This document shows positions 7,921-16,225 of a stretch of DNA of 64,000 bases, in pieces. This stretch comes from Methanothrix harundinacea (GTDB taxonomy: Archaea > Halobacteriota > Methanosarcinia > Methanotrichales > Methanotrichaceae): positions 62,001 to 126,000 of the forward strand of contig DAXT01000004.1 in NCBI GenBank assembly GCA_002506535.1, read 5' to 3'. Each line of letters starts with the position of its first letter. The stretch's first letter is position 1. The position numbers and the translations under genes are program-made. Under the pieces are notes generated by a model. That model made no database searches, had not been told where the DNA came from, and was given only the letters and a program-made list of their open reading frames with translations.

Positions 7921-9756
7921 CTATCCCACCGCCTTCGCCCCGCTGACCAGCTCCGAAGGGACCCCCTCGACGACCGGCTCGGAGAAGCTGACACCCTCCG
8001 AGGGGACAGTGTACCTGATCTTCTGCTTCTCCCCCGGCCGGAGGGAGACCTTCCAGAGGTGGTCGTAGCCGTCCCCGAGGGGGATCACCCGGGCCGGGGG
8101 CTCGACGGACCCGGCCTCCACCGAGACCGTCTCATGGAGCTTGAAGGCCCGGACGGCGTCGCCGTAGTTTGCGACGAGGAGAGTTACAGCTGTCTTGCCG
8201 TTCTCGGAGACGACGGACCTCCTGACCAAGAGGTTACCCATGATCTTGGCGACGACGGGGTTTATGTCAGGCTCATCCCGCTCCAATAGCTCTGCCAGCT
8301 TCTTTGATATCCGGGGGAGGAGCTTTCTTATGATCTCCTCCTTCTCCTTCCTCTCCGAGAGGGCCGACTTCTTGGAGAGGTACCGCCGGAGCTTGCGCCC
8401 CACCTCCTTCAAGCCCAATTCCACCTCCGCGACGATCTCGGGGACGTCGGCGACGGCGTCCTTCGACTCGGAGGTGAAGGGGATGTTCGTCGAGGCGATG
8501 TGGACGATGATGGCCGCGGAGCCGGTGGGGACCCCGCCTCCGGGCTGGGAGAGGGAGTAGCTCTTCCAGGAGACGTTCTCGATGGCGTGGGTTATGGCGC
8601 ACCCCCCCTGCTGATAGAGGAGGGGGACCCTATTTGCGAACCTCAGAACGTCCACCTTTCCGTCGGCCTTCAGCTCGCCGCCGTAGGCGAGACCCACCTC
8701 CACCTGGAAGGGGTTTCCGGAGAAGACCGCCACCGGCCGTGTGGCGGTGGCGACGAAGTCGACCCGGTACTCCTTCTCGAGGCCGGCCCGGATCAGCTCC
8801 TCCCCGATGGGAGAGAGGCAGTCGGTTGGCGGCGACTTGAGGCGCATCCCCTTGAAGGCGGCTAATAGGCGCGTCGCCTCGGCGTGGGTGAGGTCCTGGG
8901 GCGCCATCTCCGGGTCGAGCTCCGCCCTCTCGCAGATCTCCGAGGAGATTATCGCCCCCACGCTGGAGAAGGTCCCCTGGAGAAACCCTTTCAGCTTCTT
9001 CTTCTCGGTGTACCGGAGCATCTTGATGAGGCCGCCAAGCTCCATACCGAGAGGGTGGGGCTTGATCTCGTAGGACGGCCTGGGCATCTGGTCGGTCGCC
9101 CTCTCGAAGACCTCGACGTTCCCGTCGGGCTCGACGAGGGTGATCCGGGCGTGGGGGTTGACTATCGCCACGTTCTTCAAATAGCCGTAGATCGACTGCC
9201 TCCGGCTCCGGACGTAAGACCCCTCCATCTCCATCTCCACCCTCGTCCCGTGGGGGCGGTCCCAGTCCGTCTCCTCCGTCTTCAGGACCTCCGGCTCGTT
9301 GGTGGCGGTGTTTATCATCAGCTCCCACCGGCCGGCGCTGTGGGTCGGCCCGATCTTGGTGGTGACCGCCGTCGGCCTTCCCGTCGTCAGTTGGGAGTAG
9401 AGCACCCCCGCAGAGATCCCTATCCCCTGCTGCCCCCGGCTCTGCTTAAGGGCGTGAAACCTCGAGCCGTATAGGAGCTTGGCGAAGACCCGGGGGACCT
9501 CGGAGCCGACGATCCCGGGGCCGTTGTCCTCCACCACCACCCGGAACCCCTCGCCCCGCCTCTTTATCTGGACGAAGATGTCCGGGAGGATATCCGACTC
9601 CTCACAGGCGTCCAGGGAATTGTCCACCGCCTCCTTGACGGTGGTTATTAGAGCCCGAGGGGCGGAGTCAAAGCCCAGGATCTGGCGGTTCTTCTCGAAA
9701 AATTCGGCTACGGAGATGGCCTTCTGGTGCTTGGCCAGCTCCTCTGCTATCTCCAT
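7921..9756 (-). CDS. top6B: DNA topoisomerase VI subunit B
   Basis: ATPase subunit of topoisomerase VI, 611 residues. The N-terminal GHKL domain shows the N-box in EAVDNSLDACEE and the G1 box in VEDNGPGI. A helix-two-turn-helix region and the transducer domain follow, with the switch lysine expected near QPGGGVPTGSAAI. The C-terminal region (about 510-611) looks like the Ig-fold extension found in Methanosarcina-type subunits. ATP binding dimerises B and opens the DNA gate in A. It is the first gene of the two-subunit operon. Confidence 0.97.
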   Translation of the reverse strand: MEIAEELAKHQKAISVAEFFEKNRQILGFDSAPRALITTVKEAVDNSLDACEESDILPDIFVQIKRRGEGFRVVVEDNGPGIVGSEVPRVFAKLLYGSRFHALKQSRGQQGIGISAGVLYSQLTTGRPTAVTTKIGPTHSAGRWELMINTATNEPEVLKTEETDWDRPHGTRVEMEMEGSYVRSRRQSIYGYLKNVAIVNPHARITLVEPDGNVEVFERATDQMPRPSYEIKPHPLGMELGGLIKMLRYTEKKKLKGFLQGTFSSVGAIISSEICERAELDPEMAPQDLTHAEATRLLAAFKGMRLKSPPTDCLSPIGEELIRAGLEKEYRVDFVATATRPVAVFSGNPFQVEVGLAYGGELKADGKVDVLRFANRVPLLYQQGGCAITHAIENVSWKSYSLSQPGGGVPTGSAAIIVHIASTNIPFTSESKDAVADVPEIVAEVELGLKEVGRKLRRYLSKKSALSERKEKEEIIRKLLPRISKKLAELLERDEPDINPVVAKIMGNLLVRRSVVSENGKTAVTLLVANYGDAVRAFKLHETVSVEAGSVEPPARVIPLGDGYDHLWKVSLRPGEKQKIRYTVPSEGVSFSEPVVEGVPSELVSGAKAVG

Positions 9757-9778
9757 ATCAGAATAGAGGGGGGAGCTT

Positions 9779-10009
9779 TTAGAGCTCCGCCCCCACCACC
9801 GTCTGGGTCGCTGTCACGTTGTGGATCTCACGGATGGTGTCCACCAGGCGGTTCAGGACCGAGAGCCCCTCCACCTCTAAAACCACCACGAAGTCGTACT
9901 CGCCGAAGACGTGATAGACGTCCTTTATCCCCTCGATCTCTTTGAGGGCGTTATAGACGGTCCTCTCCTGTCCCGGCATCACCTTGACCATAGTCACTCC
10001 GATCACCAT
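9779..10009 (-). CDS. Lrp/AsnC ligand-binding (RAM) domain protein without HTH
   Basis: 76 residues that form only the RAM (ACT-like) domain of Lrp/AsnC regulators: a beta-alpha-beta-beta-alpha-beta pattern with GQERTVYNALKEIEGI and VFGEYDFVVVLEVEG. There is no helix-turn-helix, so it cannot bind DNA by itself. Such stand-alone RAM proteins may modulate full-length Lrp proteins or sense amino acids. The ATG has a good upstream ribosome site (GGTGATAG). It lies just upstream of top6B on the same strand. A related protein is at 55341-55604. Confidence 0.85.
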   Translation of the reverse strand: MVIGVTMVKVMPGQERTVYNALKEIEGIKDVYHVFGEYDFVVVLEVEGLSVLNRLVDTIREIHNVTATQTVVGAEL

Positions 10010-10088
10010 ATTCTATCACCACCAAATATAAACATAGACGTATTATATAAGCTTTTCAGGGCGGGTTTCGGCCCGCCCGTCTCCGGTA

Positions 10089-10961
10089 TCACCGGTCTTT
10101 CCTCTTCCTGGGGGAGGCCTTCTCGCGCCCGGCGAAGAAGATCTCCTCCTCCTCGATCGGCTCGCCGCCCTCAGGTCCCTCATCTTCATCGAAGCCCCTA
10201 TCCTCCCCCATCTCTTCGAGTCTCCTGATCTCCTCTCTGCCCACCTCCTCCCAGTCCCTGGCTCCCGCCGCAGTTCCTCCTTTCGCCGTCTCGGCCTTCG
10301 GCTCCGGCCCGGACCCGGTGCTCGATACCTCCCCGTTGAGGAAGTCTATCGCCTTCACCACCATCTGCCGGTACCTCTCCAAATCCGGCGAATAATGGAG
10401 GAGGGCTTTTCCGATATCGGAGACGTCCCCGGCCCCCTGGGATTTTTTGAGGAGCTCGTCGCCGCTGGAGAAGCCGCTGGCTCCCCCCGCCGCCGCGAAG
10501 GCGTCGAAGGCCTCTATCCGGTCGAGGGTTCTCGCCGCCGTCTCCAGGATCCACCGGTCTCTGGTATCGGCGTCGACCCCCCGGACCGACTCGGCCCTGA
10601 CGGATATGAGCCTTTTGCCGTCCTCCGTCTCGTAGACGCTCGGCTTGCCGACGATGGCGACGAAGGCCGGGGGCTCCGTCGCCGCCAGGGCCTGGGCGGC
10701 GTCCGGCTGGTACTGGCCGGCGTAGACGAAGATGCTCCCCGTGGGGTCGGCGATCCTCCCCCGCCAGTACTCGACGTCGTCGCCCAGGTTGTCCTTCTCG
10801 GTGAGGGTCCCCACCAGGAGGACCCGGTTGCACCTAGCCCCCGTAGGGGTGATCAGGTAAAGGGGAGCGTACTGCTCCTCGTTCTCCCTGAAGGAGAGGT
10901 CGGAGTCGCGAAGCTCTGAAGCGAAGACCCTCCTTGCCACCTCCCTTGCGAAGCCGGCCAT
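10089..10961 (-). CDS. RPA-associated protein with an OB-fold
   Basis: 290 residues, beginning MAGFAREVARRVF one base after the stop of the RPA gene. Residues about 30-140 look like an OB-fold (YLITPTGARCNRVLLVGTLTEKDNLGD, then an SIFVYAG strand). This matches the RPA-associated protein family (COG3390) found next to euryarchaeal RPA genes. The C-terminal third is low-complexity, acidic and then basic (KASPRKRKDR). It probably joins the single-strand DNA-binding complex. The frame is open further upstream inside the RPA gene, but the ATG at 10961 fits operon spacing and family start. Confidence 0.85.
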   Translation of the reverse strand: MAGFAREVARRVFASELRDSDLSFRENEEQYAPLYLITPTGARCNRVLLVGTLTEKDNLGDDVEYWRGRIADPTGSIFVYAGQYQPDAAQALAATEPPAFVAIVGKPSVYETEDGKRLISVRAESVRGVDADTRDRWILETAARTLDRIEAFDAFAAAGGASGFSSGDELLKKSQGAGDVSDIGKALLHYSPDLERYRQMVVKAIDFLNGEVSSTGSGPEPKAETAKGGTAAGARDWEEVGREEIRRLEEMGEDRGFDEDEGPEGGEPIEEEEIFFAGREKASPRKRKDR

Positions 10962-10962
10962 C

Positions 10963-12207
10963 CTAGACCGCCTCCTTGATGCGGGCCGCAAGACCTGCGA
11001 CCTCCCCGGCTGTGACGGGGGATACGGGGGCGATCGTCTCGACGAGGATGTAACGGTCGACGGTCGGCCCGGAGACGGAGTAGTACCTGCCAAGGAGCCT
11101 CTCCTCGATCTTCCCCCGGACCACCTCGTGGTCGAGGGCTTCCATCGCCATCGTCTTCGCCTCCTCCATGCTGATCCCCACGAGCCCTTCCGTCCTCTCC
11201 CGGTTGATCAGGACCTCCTGGACCCTGACACCGTCGTCGAGGACCGCCTTTATCCGCAGGTCGTAGGTCCCATCCTGCTTTCCGTGCTCGCCGCAGACCC
11301 CCTTGGTCAGCATCCTCCGGCATACGGGACAACGCTTGATCAGCCCCGACCCCTTCTGGACGTCGACGATCGACCCCGAGAACTTCGCCTCCTGGGGGCT
11401 CACTTCGATCTCCTCCTCCAGGGGCTCGATCCCGCTCGTCCTGTTCAGCTTGACGCTGAACCTTCCGTCGAACTCATCGGTGACGACGTTCTTGAAGAGG
11501 TAGCTCTTCCCCTCCTCAAGGTCTGAGAGCTCCGACTTCGCCCACTTGACGAACTTGATTACCCCAGAATCGTCCCCGATGAGGCCGGTCTGGGATATCG
11601 TCTCGCTCGTCGGCTCCCAGAGCTGGACGACCTTCGCCCGCAGGTCGATCCACCGGGCGACCTCTCCGATCTCCGAGATCTTCATCTCCTGGACGGCGCC
11701 CCCGACCGGGGCCTCCACGGCCTTGACCTCAGTGGTGAGCTCCTCTATCCCGCTCGTCCTGTTCAGCTTGACGCTCCACCTTCCCTGGAACTCGTCGGTG
11801 ACGACGTTCTTGAAGAAGTAGCTTTTTCCCACCGCCAGGTCCGGAAGGTCGGACTTCGTCCACTTGACGAACTTGATCGTCCCCGTCTCGTCCCCGAGGA
11901 GCCCCGTCTGGGATATGGCGCTGCTGGCGGGCTCCCAGAGCTCCACCACCTTCGCCTCCAGGTCGATCCACCGCCCCGGACCGTTCACCTCGCCAACCTT
12001 CACCCGCTCGCTCTTCCTCGCGGCGAAGGAGGCGGGAGATATGCCGTGCTCTTTTAGGAAATAGTTAACGACGGACCGGGACGCCTCGACCTCGGGGACC
12101 CCGAACTTCTCAACAAGGAGCCTCAGACGGCTCTCCACCTCGTCTGCAGGGACCTCCACCTTCTGGTCCCGCAGCCGAGCCAAAATCTGCTCGACGACTT
12201 CTTTCAT
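10963..12207 (-). CDS. rpa: Replication factor A (single-strand DNA-binding protein), three OB-folds
   Basis: Coats single-stranded DNA in replication and repair. The 414-residue protein has an N-terminal helical segment (1-65), two very similar OB-folds at about 69-155 and 175-261, and a third domain from about 277 with a zinc-finger-like CPVC...CGEHG. The first two repeats are offset by 106 residues and share long identical blocks (IKFVKW, FKNVVTDEF, VKLNRTSGIE), indicating a recent internal duplication. The RPA-associated gene follows after one base. Assignment is firm. Confidence 0.93.
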   Translation of the reverse strand: MKEVVEQILARLRDQKVEVPADEVESRLRLLVEKFGVPEVEASRSVVNYFLKEHGISPASFAARKSERVKVGEVNGPGRWIDLEAKVVELWEPASSAISQTGLLGDETGTIKFVKWTKSDLPDLAVGKSYFFKNVVTDEFQGRWSVKLNRTSGIEELTTEVKAVEAPVGGAVQEMKISEIGEVARWIDLRAKVVQLWEPTSETISQTGLIGDDSGVIKFVKWAKSELSDLEEGKSYLFKNVVTDEFDGRFSVKLNRTSGIEPLEEEIEVSPQEAKFSGSIVDVQKGSGLIKRCPVCRRMLTKGVCGEHGKQDGTYDLRIKAVLDDGVRVQEVLINRERTEGLVGISMEEAKTMAMEALDHEVVRGKIEERLLGRYYSVSGPTVDRYILVETIAPVSPVTAGEVAGLAARIKEAV

Positions 12208-12325
12208 CTCAATTGACCTCCAGTTTTTTATAGAGAGGCAATCACTAAGAGGCTTTAATGGTAGATAAACTTACTTCCGGTGGGGCGAAAGTAATATTGG
12301 ACGAGGGGAGAGATGGGATATCGAG

Positions 12326-13279
12326 ATGAAGATCACGACCTGGTTTGGATATATCGACGCCTCCACCGGGGAGGTCTCTCTGGCAGGTGGGGAGGAGGAG
12401 GCTGGAGGGAGGCTGATGAGGATATCCGAGGAGACTATCCGGTCATCCATAAAGGCCTCCTCCGCCATCGGGGAGGTCTGGGCGGCGGATCTCCAGCCCG
12501 ACCTACGCAAGCTCGCCCTGGAGGCGGGGCTCTTCGCCGGCGACTGTGAGTACAACTCCGCCCTCCGGTCGACGGCCCTGCGCCTCGTGAAAATACAGCT
12601 GCGGGCCTCTGCCGGGGCCGAGGCCGACCTCCTCCAGACGATCGAGGCCCTCGACGACCTCAACGAGGTGATCAACGCCCTGGAGGAGAGGCTCTACGAG
12701 TGGTCCCGCCTCACCGATGACCGCCGCCTCCGGGGGGCTGCCCTGGCGGAGGCCCTCGCCGAAGAGGAGGGGTCGATGGGGGAGCTCGCCCGGTCGATCC
12801 TCGCCCTCGCCGAGACGAAAAGCTCGGTCACAAAGAGCCTGGAGGCGGCGGCGAGGACCATCGCCCCCAACCTCGCCGGCCTCGCGGGACCGGTCCTCGC
12901 CGCCCGGATGATCTCCCGGGCAGGAGGCCTAAAGCGGCTATCGGAGATGCCGGCCTCGACGATCCAGGTGATGGGGGCAGAGAAGGCGCTCTTCAAGCAC
13001 CTCCGGGGGAAGGCCCCCTCCCCCAAACACGGCATTATATACAGGCATCCCGCCGTCGTAGGGACGGCCCGCGGGGCCAGGGGCCGGGCCGCCCGCGCCC
13101 TGGCAGCGAAGCTTGCCATCGCAGCCAGGATCGATCGATACTCCGGCGAGACCGATCCCCGCCTGAAGGAGGCCCTCGACCGCCGGGTCCAGGAGATCAG
13201 AGATCGCCCGCCCGGGAGGAGAAAGAAGAGGGGGGAGGGGAAGGATGATAGGTCGGGTCGGCGAAGGACCGACCGATAG
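12326..13279 (+). CDS. nop5: Nop5/NOP56-like core protein of C/D-box sRNPs
   Basis: Scaffold of the archaeal box C/D ribonucleoprotein that directs 2'-O-methylation of rRNA and tRNA: it bridges L7Ae-bound guide RNA and fibrillarin. The 317-residue protein has an N-terminal fibrillarin-binding domain (about 1-110), a coiled coil (about 110-175), and a Nop domain with APNLAGLAGPVLAARMIS, PASTIQVMGAEKALF and KHGIIYRHP. The C-terminus is a Lys/Arg-rich tail. In many archaea the fibrillarin gene follows directly; here a secreted-protein gene follows, so fibrillarin must be elsewhere. Confidence 0.95.
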   Translation: MKITTWFGYIDASTGEVSLAGGEEEAGGRLMRISEETIRSSIKASSAIGEVWAADLQPDLRKLALEAGLFAGDCEYNSALRSTALRLVKIQLRASAGAEADLLQTIEALDDLNEVINALEERLYEWSRLTDDRRLRGAALAEALAEEEGSMGELARSILALAETKSSVTKSLEAAARTIAPNLAGLAGPVLAARMISRAGGLKRLSEMPASTIQVMGAEKALFKHLRGKAPSPKHGIIYRHPAVVGTARGARGRAARALAAKLAIAARIDRYSGETDPRLKEALDRRVQEIRDRPPGRRKKRGEGKDDRSGRRRTDR

Positions 13280-13329
13280 GATGATAGAGGCCGGGGCCAT
13301 GAAAGAGGGGAAGATGATCGGGGAGAAGG

Positions 13330-13343
13330 TCCATCAGATTTAT
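13330..13343 (+). promoter_or_regulatory. Promoter element of the first secreted paralog
   Basis: TCCATCAGATTTAT, with a TATA-like ATTTAT, lies 42 nt before the ATG at 13385. Exactly the same 14 bases stand at the same distance before the paralogous gene at 13977, and both genes also share a GGAAAGGGGT block just before the start. The conserved spacing marks this as a functional promoter copied together with the gene. Confidence 0.6.
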
Positions 13344-13384
13344 GATGTATGGGAGATGATGCGAGAGGTGGAAAGGGGTCGATA

Positions 13385-13897
13385 ATGAAGGCAAAGGTTC
13401 TGATGCTCCTCGCGGTCCTCTCGGTGGTCCTCTCGGCTCAGCCGGCGCTCTGTGACTGGAAGATCGCAAAGAACGTCGAGCAGCGCTCGAGCATATCTCT
13501 GAGAGGGTACATGGAAGAGATGTTCATAATCCAGACCGAGAAGGGGATCGCAGGCCAGAAGCTCGTCTTCGGCACCATGGGAAGCGGGACCGCCTCCAGG
13601 ACCATGACGACCTTCGTCGACGACTGCGACGCCGAGAGGTGTGACCCCGAAGGGTGCGGGATCTCCTTCAAAGTCGATGCCGTCTACAACTACCACCCTT
13701 ACAGCCCCAAGACCGCCGAGAGCGACCTTCGGGCCGCCCTCAGGGCGAAGAACCTCGCGGTGGGGACGGTCGCCTCTGACAGCTACAATGGTGGAGCGTA
13801 CCTGATAAAGGACGTCATCCCCTCCAACGAAGATGGGGTTCCCATCTTCCAGATCTCCTCCCGGAGCAGGCCGGCGGCGAGCCCCGGCTCCTGGTGA
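13385..13897 (+). CDS. Secreted protein, paralog of the next gene
   Basis: 170 residues from MKAKVLMLLAVL, with a signal peptide to about residue 22 (cut near QPALC/D). The mature part is a beta-rich stretch with a G-S-G element (TMGSGTASRTM), a Cys pair region (CDAERCDPEGC) and the segment ESDLRAALRAKNLAVGTV that is shared with the following paralog. No known domain is recognised. The ATG at 13385 was preferred over 13349 because it begins the signal peptide and has GGAAAGGGGT upstream. The C-terminus ends earlier than in the paralog, so it may be shortened. Probably exported to the envelope; role unknown. Confidence 0.7.
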   Translation: MKAKVLMLLAVLSVVLSAQPALCDWKIAKNVEQRSSISLRGYMEEMFIIQTEKGIAGQKLVFGTMGSGTASRTMTTFVDDCDAERCDPEGCGISFKVDAVYNYHPYSPKTAESDLRAALRAKNLAVGTVASDSYNGGAYLIKDVIPSNEDGVPIFQISSRSRPAASPGSW

Positions 13898-13921
13898 AGG
13901 GACTCAAAGGCGTCTGATGAC

Positions 13922-13935
13922 TCCATCAGATTTAT
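13922..13935 (+). promoter_or_regulatory. Promoter element of the second secreted paralog
   Basis: An exact second copy of TCCATCAGATTTAT, again 42 nt before the ATG (13977). The bases between the element and the ribosome site differ between the two copies, so the conserved parts stand out as selected: the 14-mer and GGAAAGGGGT. Confidence 0.6.
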
Positions 13936-13976
13936 AACGGATGGACCAGAATATGGAGCTTGGAAAGGGGTTTATC

Positions 13977-14570
13977 ATGAAGGCCAGAGTATTGCTGTCG
14001 CTTGCCGTCCTCTCTTTGATCGTCTCATCTCCGACGGGCCTTGGAGCCTGGGGGGTGGGCAACGTCACGGAACATTCGTACATATACCTCTCCGGGTACA
14101 TCGACGAGATGAAGATCTACCAGACCGATAAGGGATTCACCGGCCAGAAGCTCGTCGTGGGAACGAGAGGAAGCGGCGTCGTCGACAAGAGACAGACCGC
14201 CTACGTCGACGAGAGCGAGATGTACTTCAACGAGTGGGGCTTCTTCAAATACCAGCCATACAAGAGCGAGGCCACCGAGAGCGACCTGCGTAACGCCCTC
14301 TGCGCCAAGAATTACAGGATAGGCACCGTCATATCCGAGAGCTACACCGGGATAGAGTACCTCATCAAGGATACCACCATATTCCAGAACGATAACGTCT
14401 CCGTCTACCAGGTGGCATCCCACGGGAGGGGGACGGCACGGCTCGGGGCCCTGGTGAAGGACGGCCCTACAGGCGTCACCGTCATGAGCTATGGCGGGAC
14501 CTACATCGGCGACTTCAACATCCGCCAGGAGATCGGCTCCGGAAGCCAGCTATATCTGCCCTGTCCATAA
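13977..14570 (+). CDS. Secreted protein, tandem paralog
   Basis: 197 residues from MKARVLLSLAVL with a signal peptide ending near GLGA/W. Shared with the preceding gene are the spacing of GQKLVVGTRGSG, the ESDLRNALCAKN block, the GTVISESYTG segment and a YLIKD motif. It has an extra C-terminal portion (after SHGRGTARLG) with GGTYIGDFNIRQEIGSGSQLY. The family is not one I can name; a G-S-G element in a similar context also occurs in the secreted protein at 51965-52906, a weak resemblance. The two genes are a clear tandem duplication with their own promoters. Confidence 0.7.
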   Translation: MKARVLLSLAVLSLIVSSPTGLGAWGVGNVTEHSYIYLSGYIDEMKIYQTDKGFTGQKLVVGTRGSGVVDKRQTAYVDESEMYFNEWGFFKYQPYKSEATESDLRNALCAKNYRIGTVISESYTGIEYLIKDTTIFQNDNVSVYQVASHGRGTARLGALVKDGPTGVTVMSYGGTYIGDFNIRQEIGSGSQLYLPCP

Positions 14571-14593
14571 ACTACAAACCCCTCCGAGAGGAA

Positions 14594-15436
14594 CTAGACC
14601 AGGGGCCTCGGCTGCTTATTCTCCGGCAGGACCGGCAGCTGCATGGTGTTTATCAGGATCGGCCGGTCCACCTCCTTCGCCCTCTCCACCAGAACCTCTT
14701 TTCCCCAACCCGTCAAGCCGAATAGCGGGACGGCGGTCCCCACCTGGACGAGGGGCCGGACCATCTCCCGGATGAACCTGGAGGCGCAACTGGTGACGAT
14801 GTCGGCGGCGGCGAGGAGCCGGCGAGCCTCATCCTCCCCGATCCCCGTCAGGTGGACCCCCACGATCAATATTTTGACGCCGCGCTCCTCTTCAAGGTCC
14901 CGCAGCCGCTCCGCCGTATCGGCGTCGGCGACGGTGACCGCAAACCTCGAATAGAGGTCGGCCGCAAGCTTCGCTCCCGCCAACTGGTCGATCCTCCCCG
15001 CCTGCGGGTCTAGGACTATGCCACCCCGCTCTGCGATCCCCGCCAGAACCTCCGGGATAGGATCGGTGCTGACGAGCCCCGATATCCATCCGCCCATCCC
15101 CTGGATGAGCTTCGGATTGCCGGTGATCACCGTCCCGGCTCCGTCGCAGACGGTGACCGCCCCCTCAATGAGGCCCCTGGAGGTCGCCGTCATCATCACC
15201 TCCGAGGCTCCGAAGCCGACGAAGACCCCCATCTCCAGCTTCCTCTCCGGGGTGAACATCCCGTGCTCCCTCATCCGAAACTCCATATTGGCGGCCGCCG
15301 CGTCGGGGGTTATCTCCTTTATACCCCGGACCTTATCGAAGAGGGGACACCACCTTATCAGGGGCTCTCCCGTCTCGACGACCCTGCCGTCCTTTACCCT
15401 CACCCTCGTCCTTCCCAAAAGCTCCATCTCGTCCAA
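14594..15436 (-). CDS. Methanogenesis marker protein 8
   Basis: 280 residues matching the DUF2099/methanogenesis marker 8 family, restricted mainly to methanogens and relatives. Recognisable blocks are EPLIRWCPLFDKVRGIKEIT, MRREH-type MREHGMFTPERKLEMGVFVGFGASE, CDGAGTVITGNPKLIQGMGG and a terminal LPVLPENKQPRPL. Its biochemical role is not established in detail; the phylogenetic pattern ties it to methyl-coenzyme M reductase-based metabolism. It is convergent with the secreted paralog gene and divergent from an HTH regulator 280 bp away, which could control it. Confidence 0.9.
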   Translation of the reverse strand: MDEMELLGRTRVRVKDGRVVETGEPLIRWCPLFDKVRGIKEITPDAAAANMEFRMREHGMFTPERKLEMGVFVGFGASEVMMTATSRGLIEGAVTVCDGAGTVITGNPKLIQGMGGWISGLVSTDPIPEVLAGIAERGGIVLDPQAGRIDQLAGAKLAADLYSRFAVTVADADTAERLRDLEEERGVKILIVGVHLTGIGEDEARRLLAAADIVTSCASRFIREMVRPLVQVGTAVPLFGLTGWGKEVLVERAKEVDRPILINTMQLPVLPENKQPRPLV

Positions 15437-15685
15437 GATCCATCACCTTCCACGACTTCGAAGGGCGCCCGCCTCTTGAGCTTTCCCTTCTCCCCGGCCT
15501 GGCAGATCTTCATCCGCCCCATCCTGCCCTCCCTTCAGACCCGAATTTCGCCTCAGGCCCGCAGGTCTGTCCCCGATATGACAACGTTCGTTTCAGGCCG
15601 ACTTTATCTGCCTCGATCTATCGGATCTGAAAATCGGCTCGACACCGCGCCTGGTCCGGATAAATCGATAATTATTTAGATCGGA

Positions 15686-15697
15686 ACTTATATATGG
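15686..15697 (+). promoter_or_regulatory. TATA box of the HTH regulator gene
   Basis: ACTTATATATGG, a good archaeal TATA element, is centred 26 nt before the ATG at 15717. No ribosome-binding purine run precedes the ATG, so the transcript is probably leaderless. Confidence 0.6.
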
Positions 15698-15716
15698 ATC
15701 TATAACAACCTATGCA

Positions 15717-16106
15717 ATGGTGACCGGATTGAGGAATGTTTCGCTACCCGCCCAGAACGTTGAACGAGACGAGTTCGCATCGATACTGATGAAGATCGGG
15801 CTCAAGAGGAACGTGGCGAAGGTCTTGACATATCTCGCCTGCGTAGACGAGGCGACCAGTCGCGAGATCGAGATGGGGTCCGACCTGAGGCAGCCCGAGG
15901 TGAGCATAGCCATGAGGGAGCTAAGGAGGCTCGACTGGATAGCCGAGAGGGACGAGAAGAACCCGGGGAAGGGGAGGCCCTACCGGATATACAAGCTGAA
16001 CAAGGGGCTATACGACATCATCGATTATCTCGAGACGAACAAGAGGGCCGAGACCGACCACGTCATGACAAAGATCGGGAGGCTCAAAGAGCTGAAGTCC
16101 TCCTGA
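15717..16106 (+). CDS. Winged-helix transcriptional regulator
   Basis: 129 residues with a winged HTH in the first 95: FASILMKIGLKRNVAKVLTYL, the recognition region QPEVSIAMRELRRLDWI and a wing GKGRPYRIYKLN. It resembles small archaeal TrmB/MarR-type regulators. The tail (about 100-129) is charged and may dimerise. Targets are unknown; the divergently transcribed marker 8 gene is a candidate by position only. Between the two starts is 280 bp of GC-rich DNA with an AT-rich end near this gene. Confidence 0.85.
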   Translation: MVTGLRNVSLPAQNVERDEFASILMKIGLKRNVAKVLTYLACVDEATSREIEMGSDLRQPEVSIAMRELRRLDWIAERDEKNPGKGRPYRIYKLNKGLYDIIDYLETNKRAETDHVMTKIGRLKELKSS

Positions 16107-16225
16107 GGTCCGCTGGATATCGTTTCTATTCTATCAGAAATATATAGTTGCCAGTGGCGGAAGCGGTGGGGGCGGATACGCCACCGGCAGGCAGGATCCC
16201 GGGCTCCGCGCCGGGGTCGGGCGAT

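Noticed and set aside
7123..8289. A 388-codon plus-strand frame opposite the topoisomerase VI genes
   Set aside because: Same reason: a shadow of top6A/top6B with repetitive Asp/Leu/Val composition and no start-site signals.
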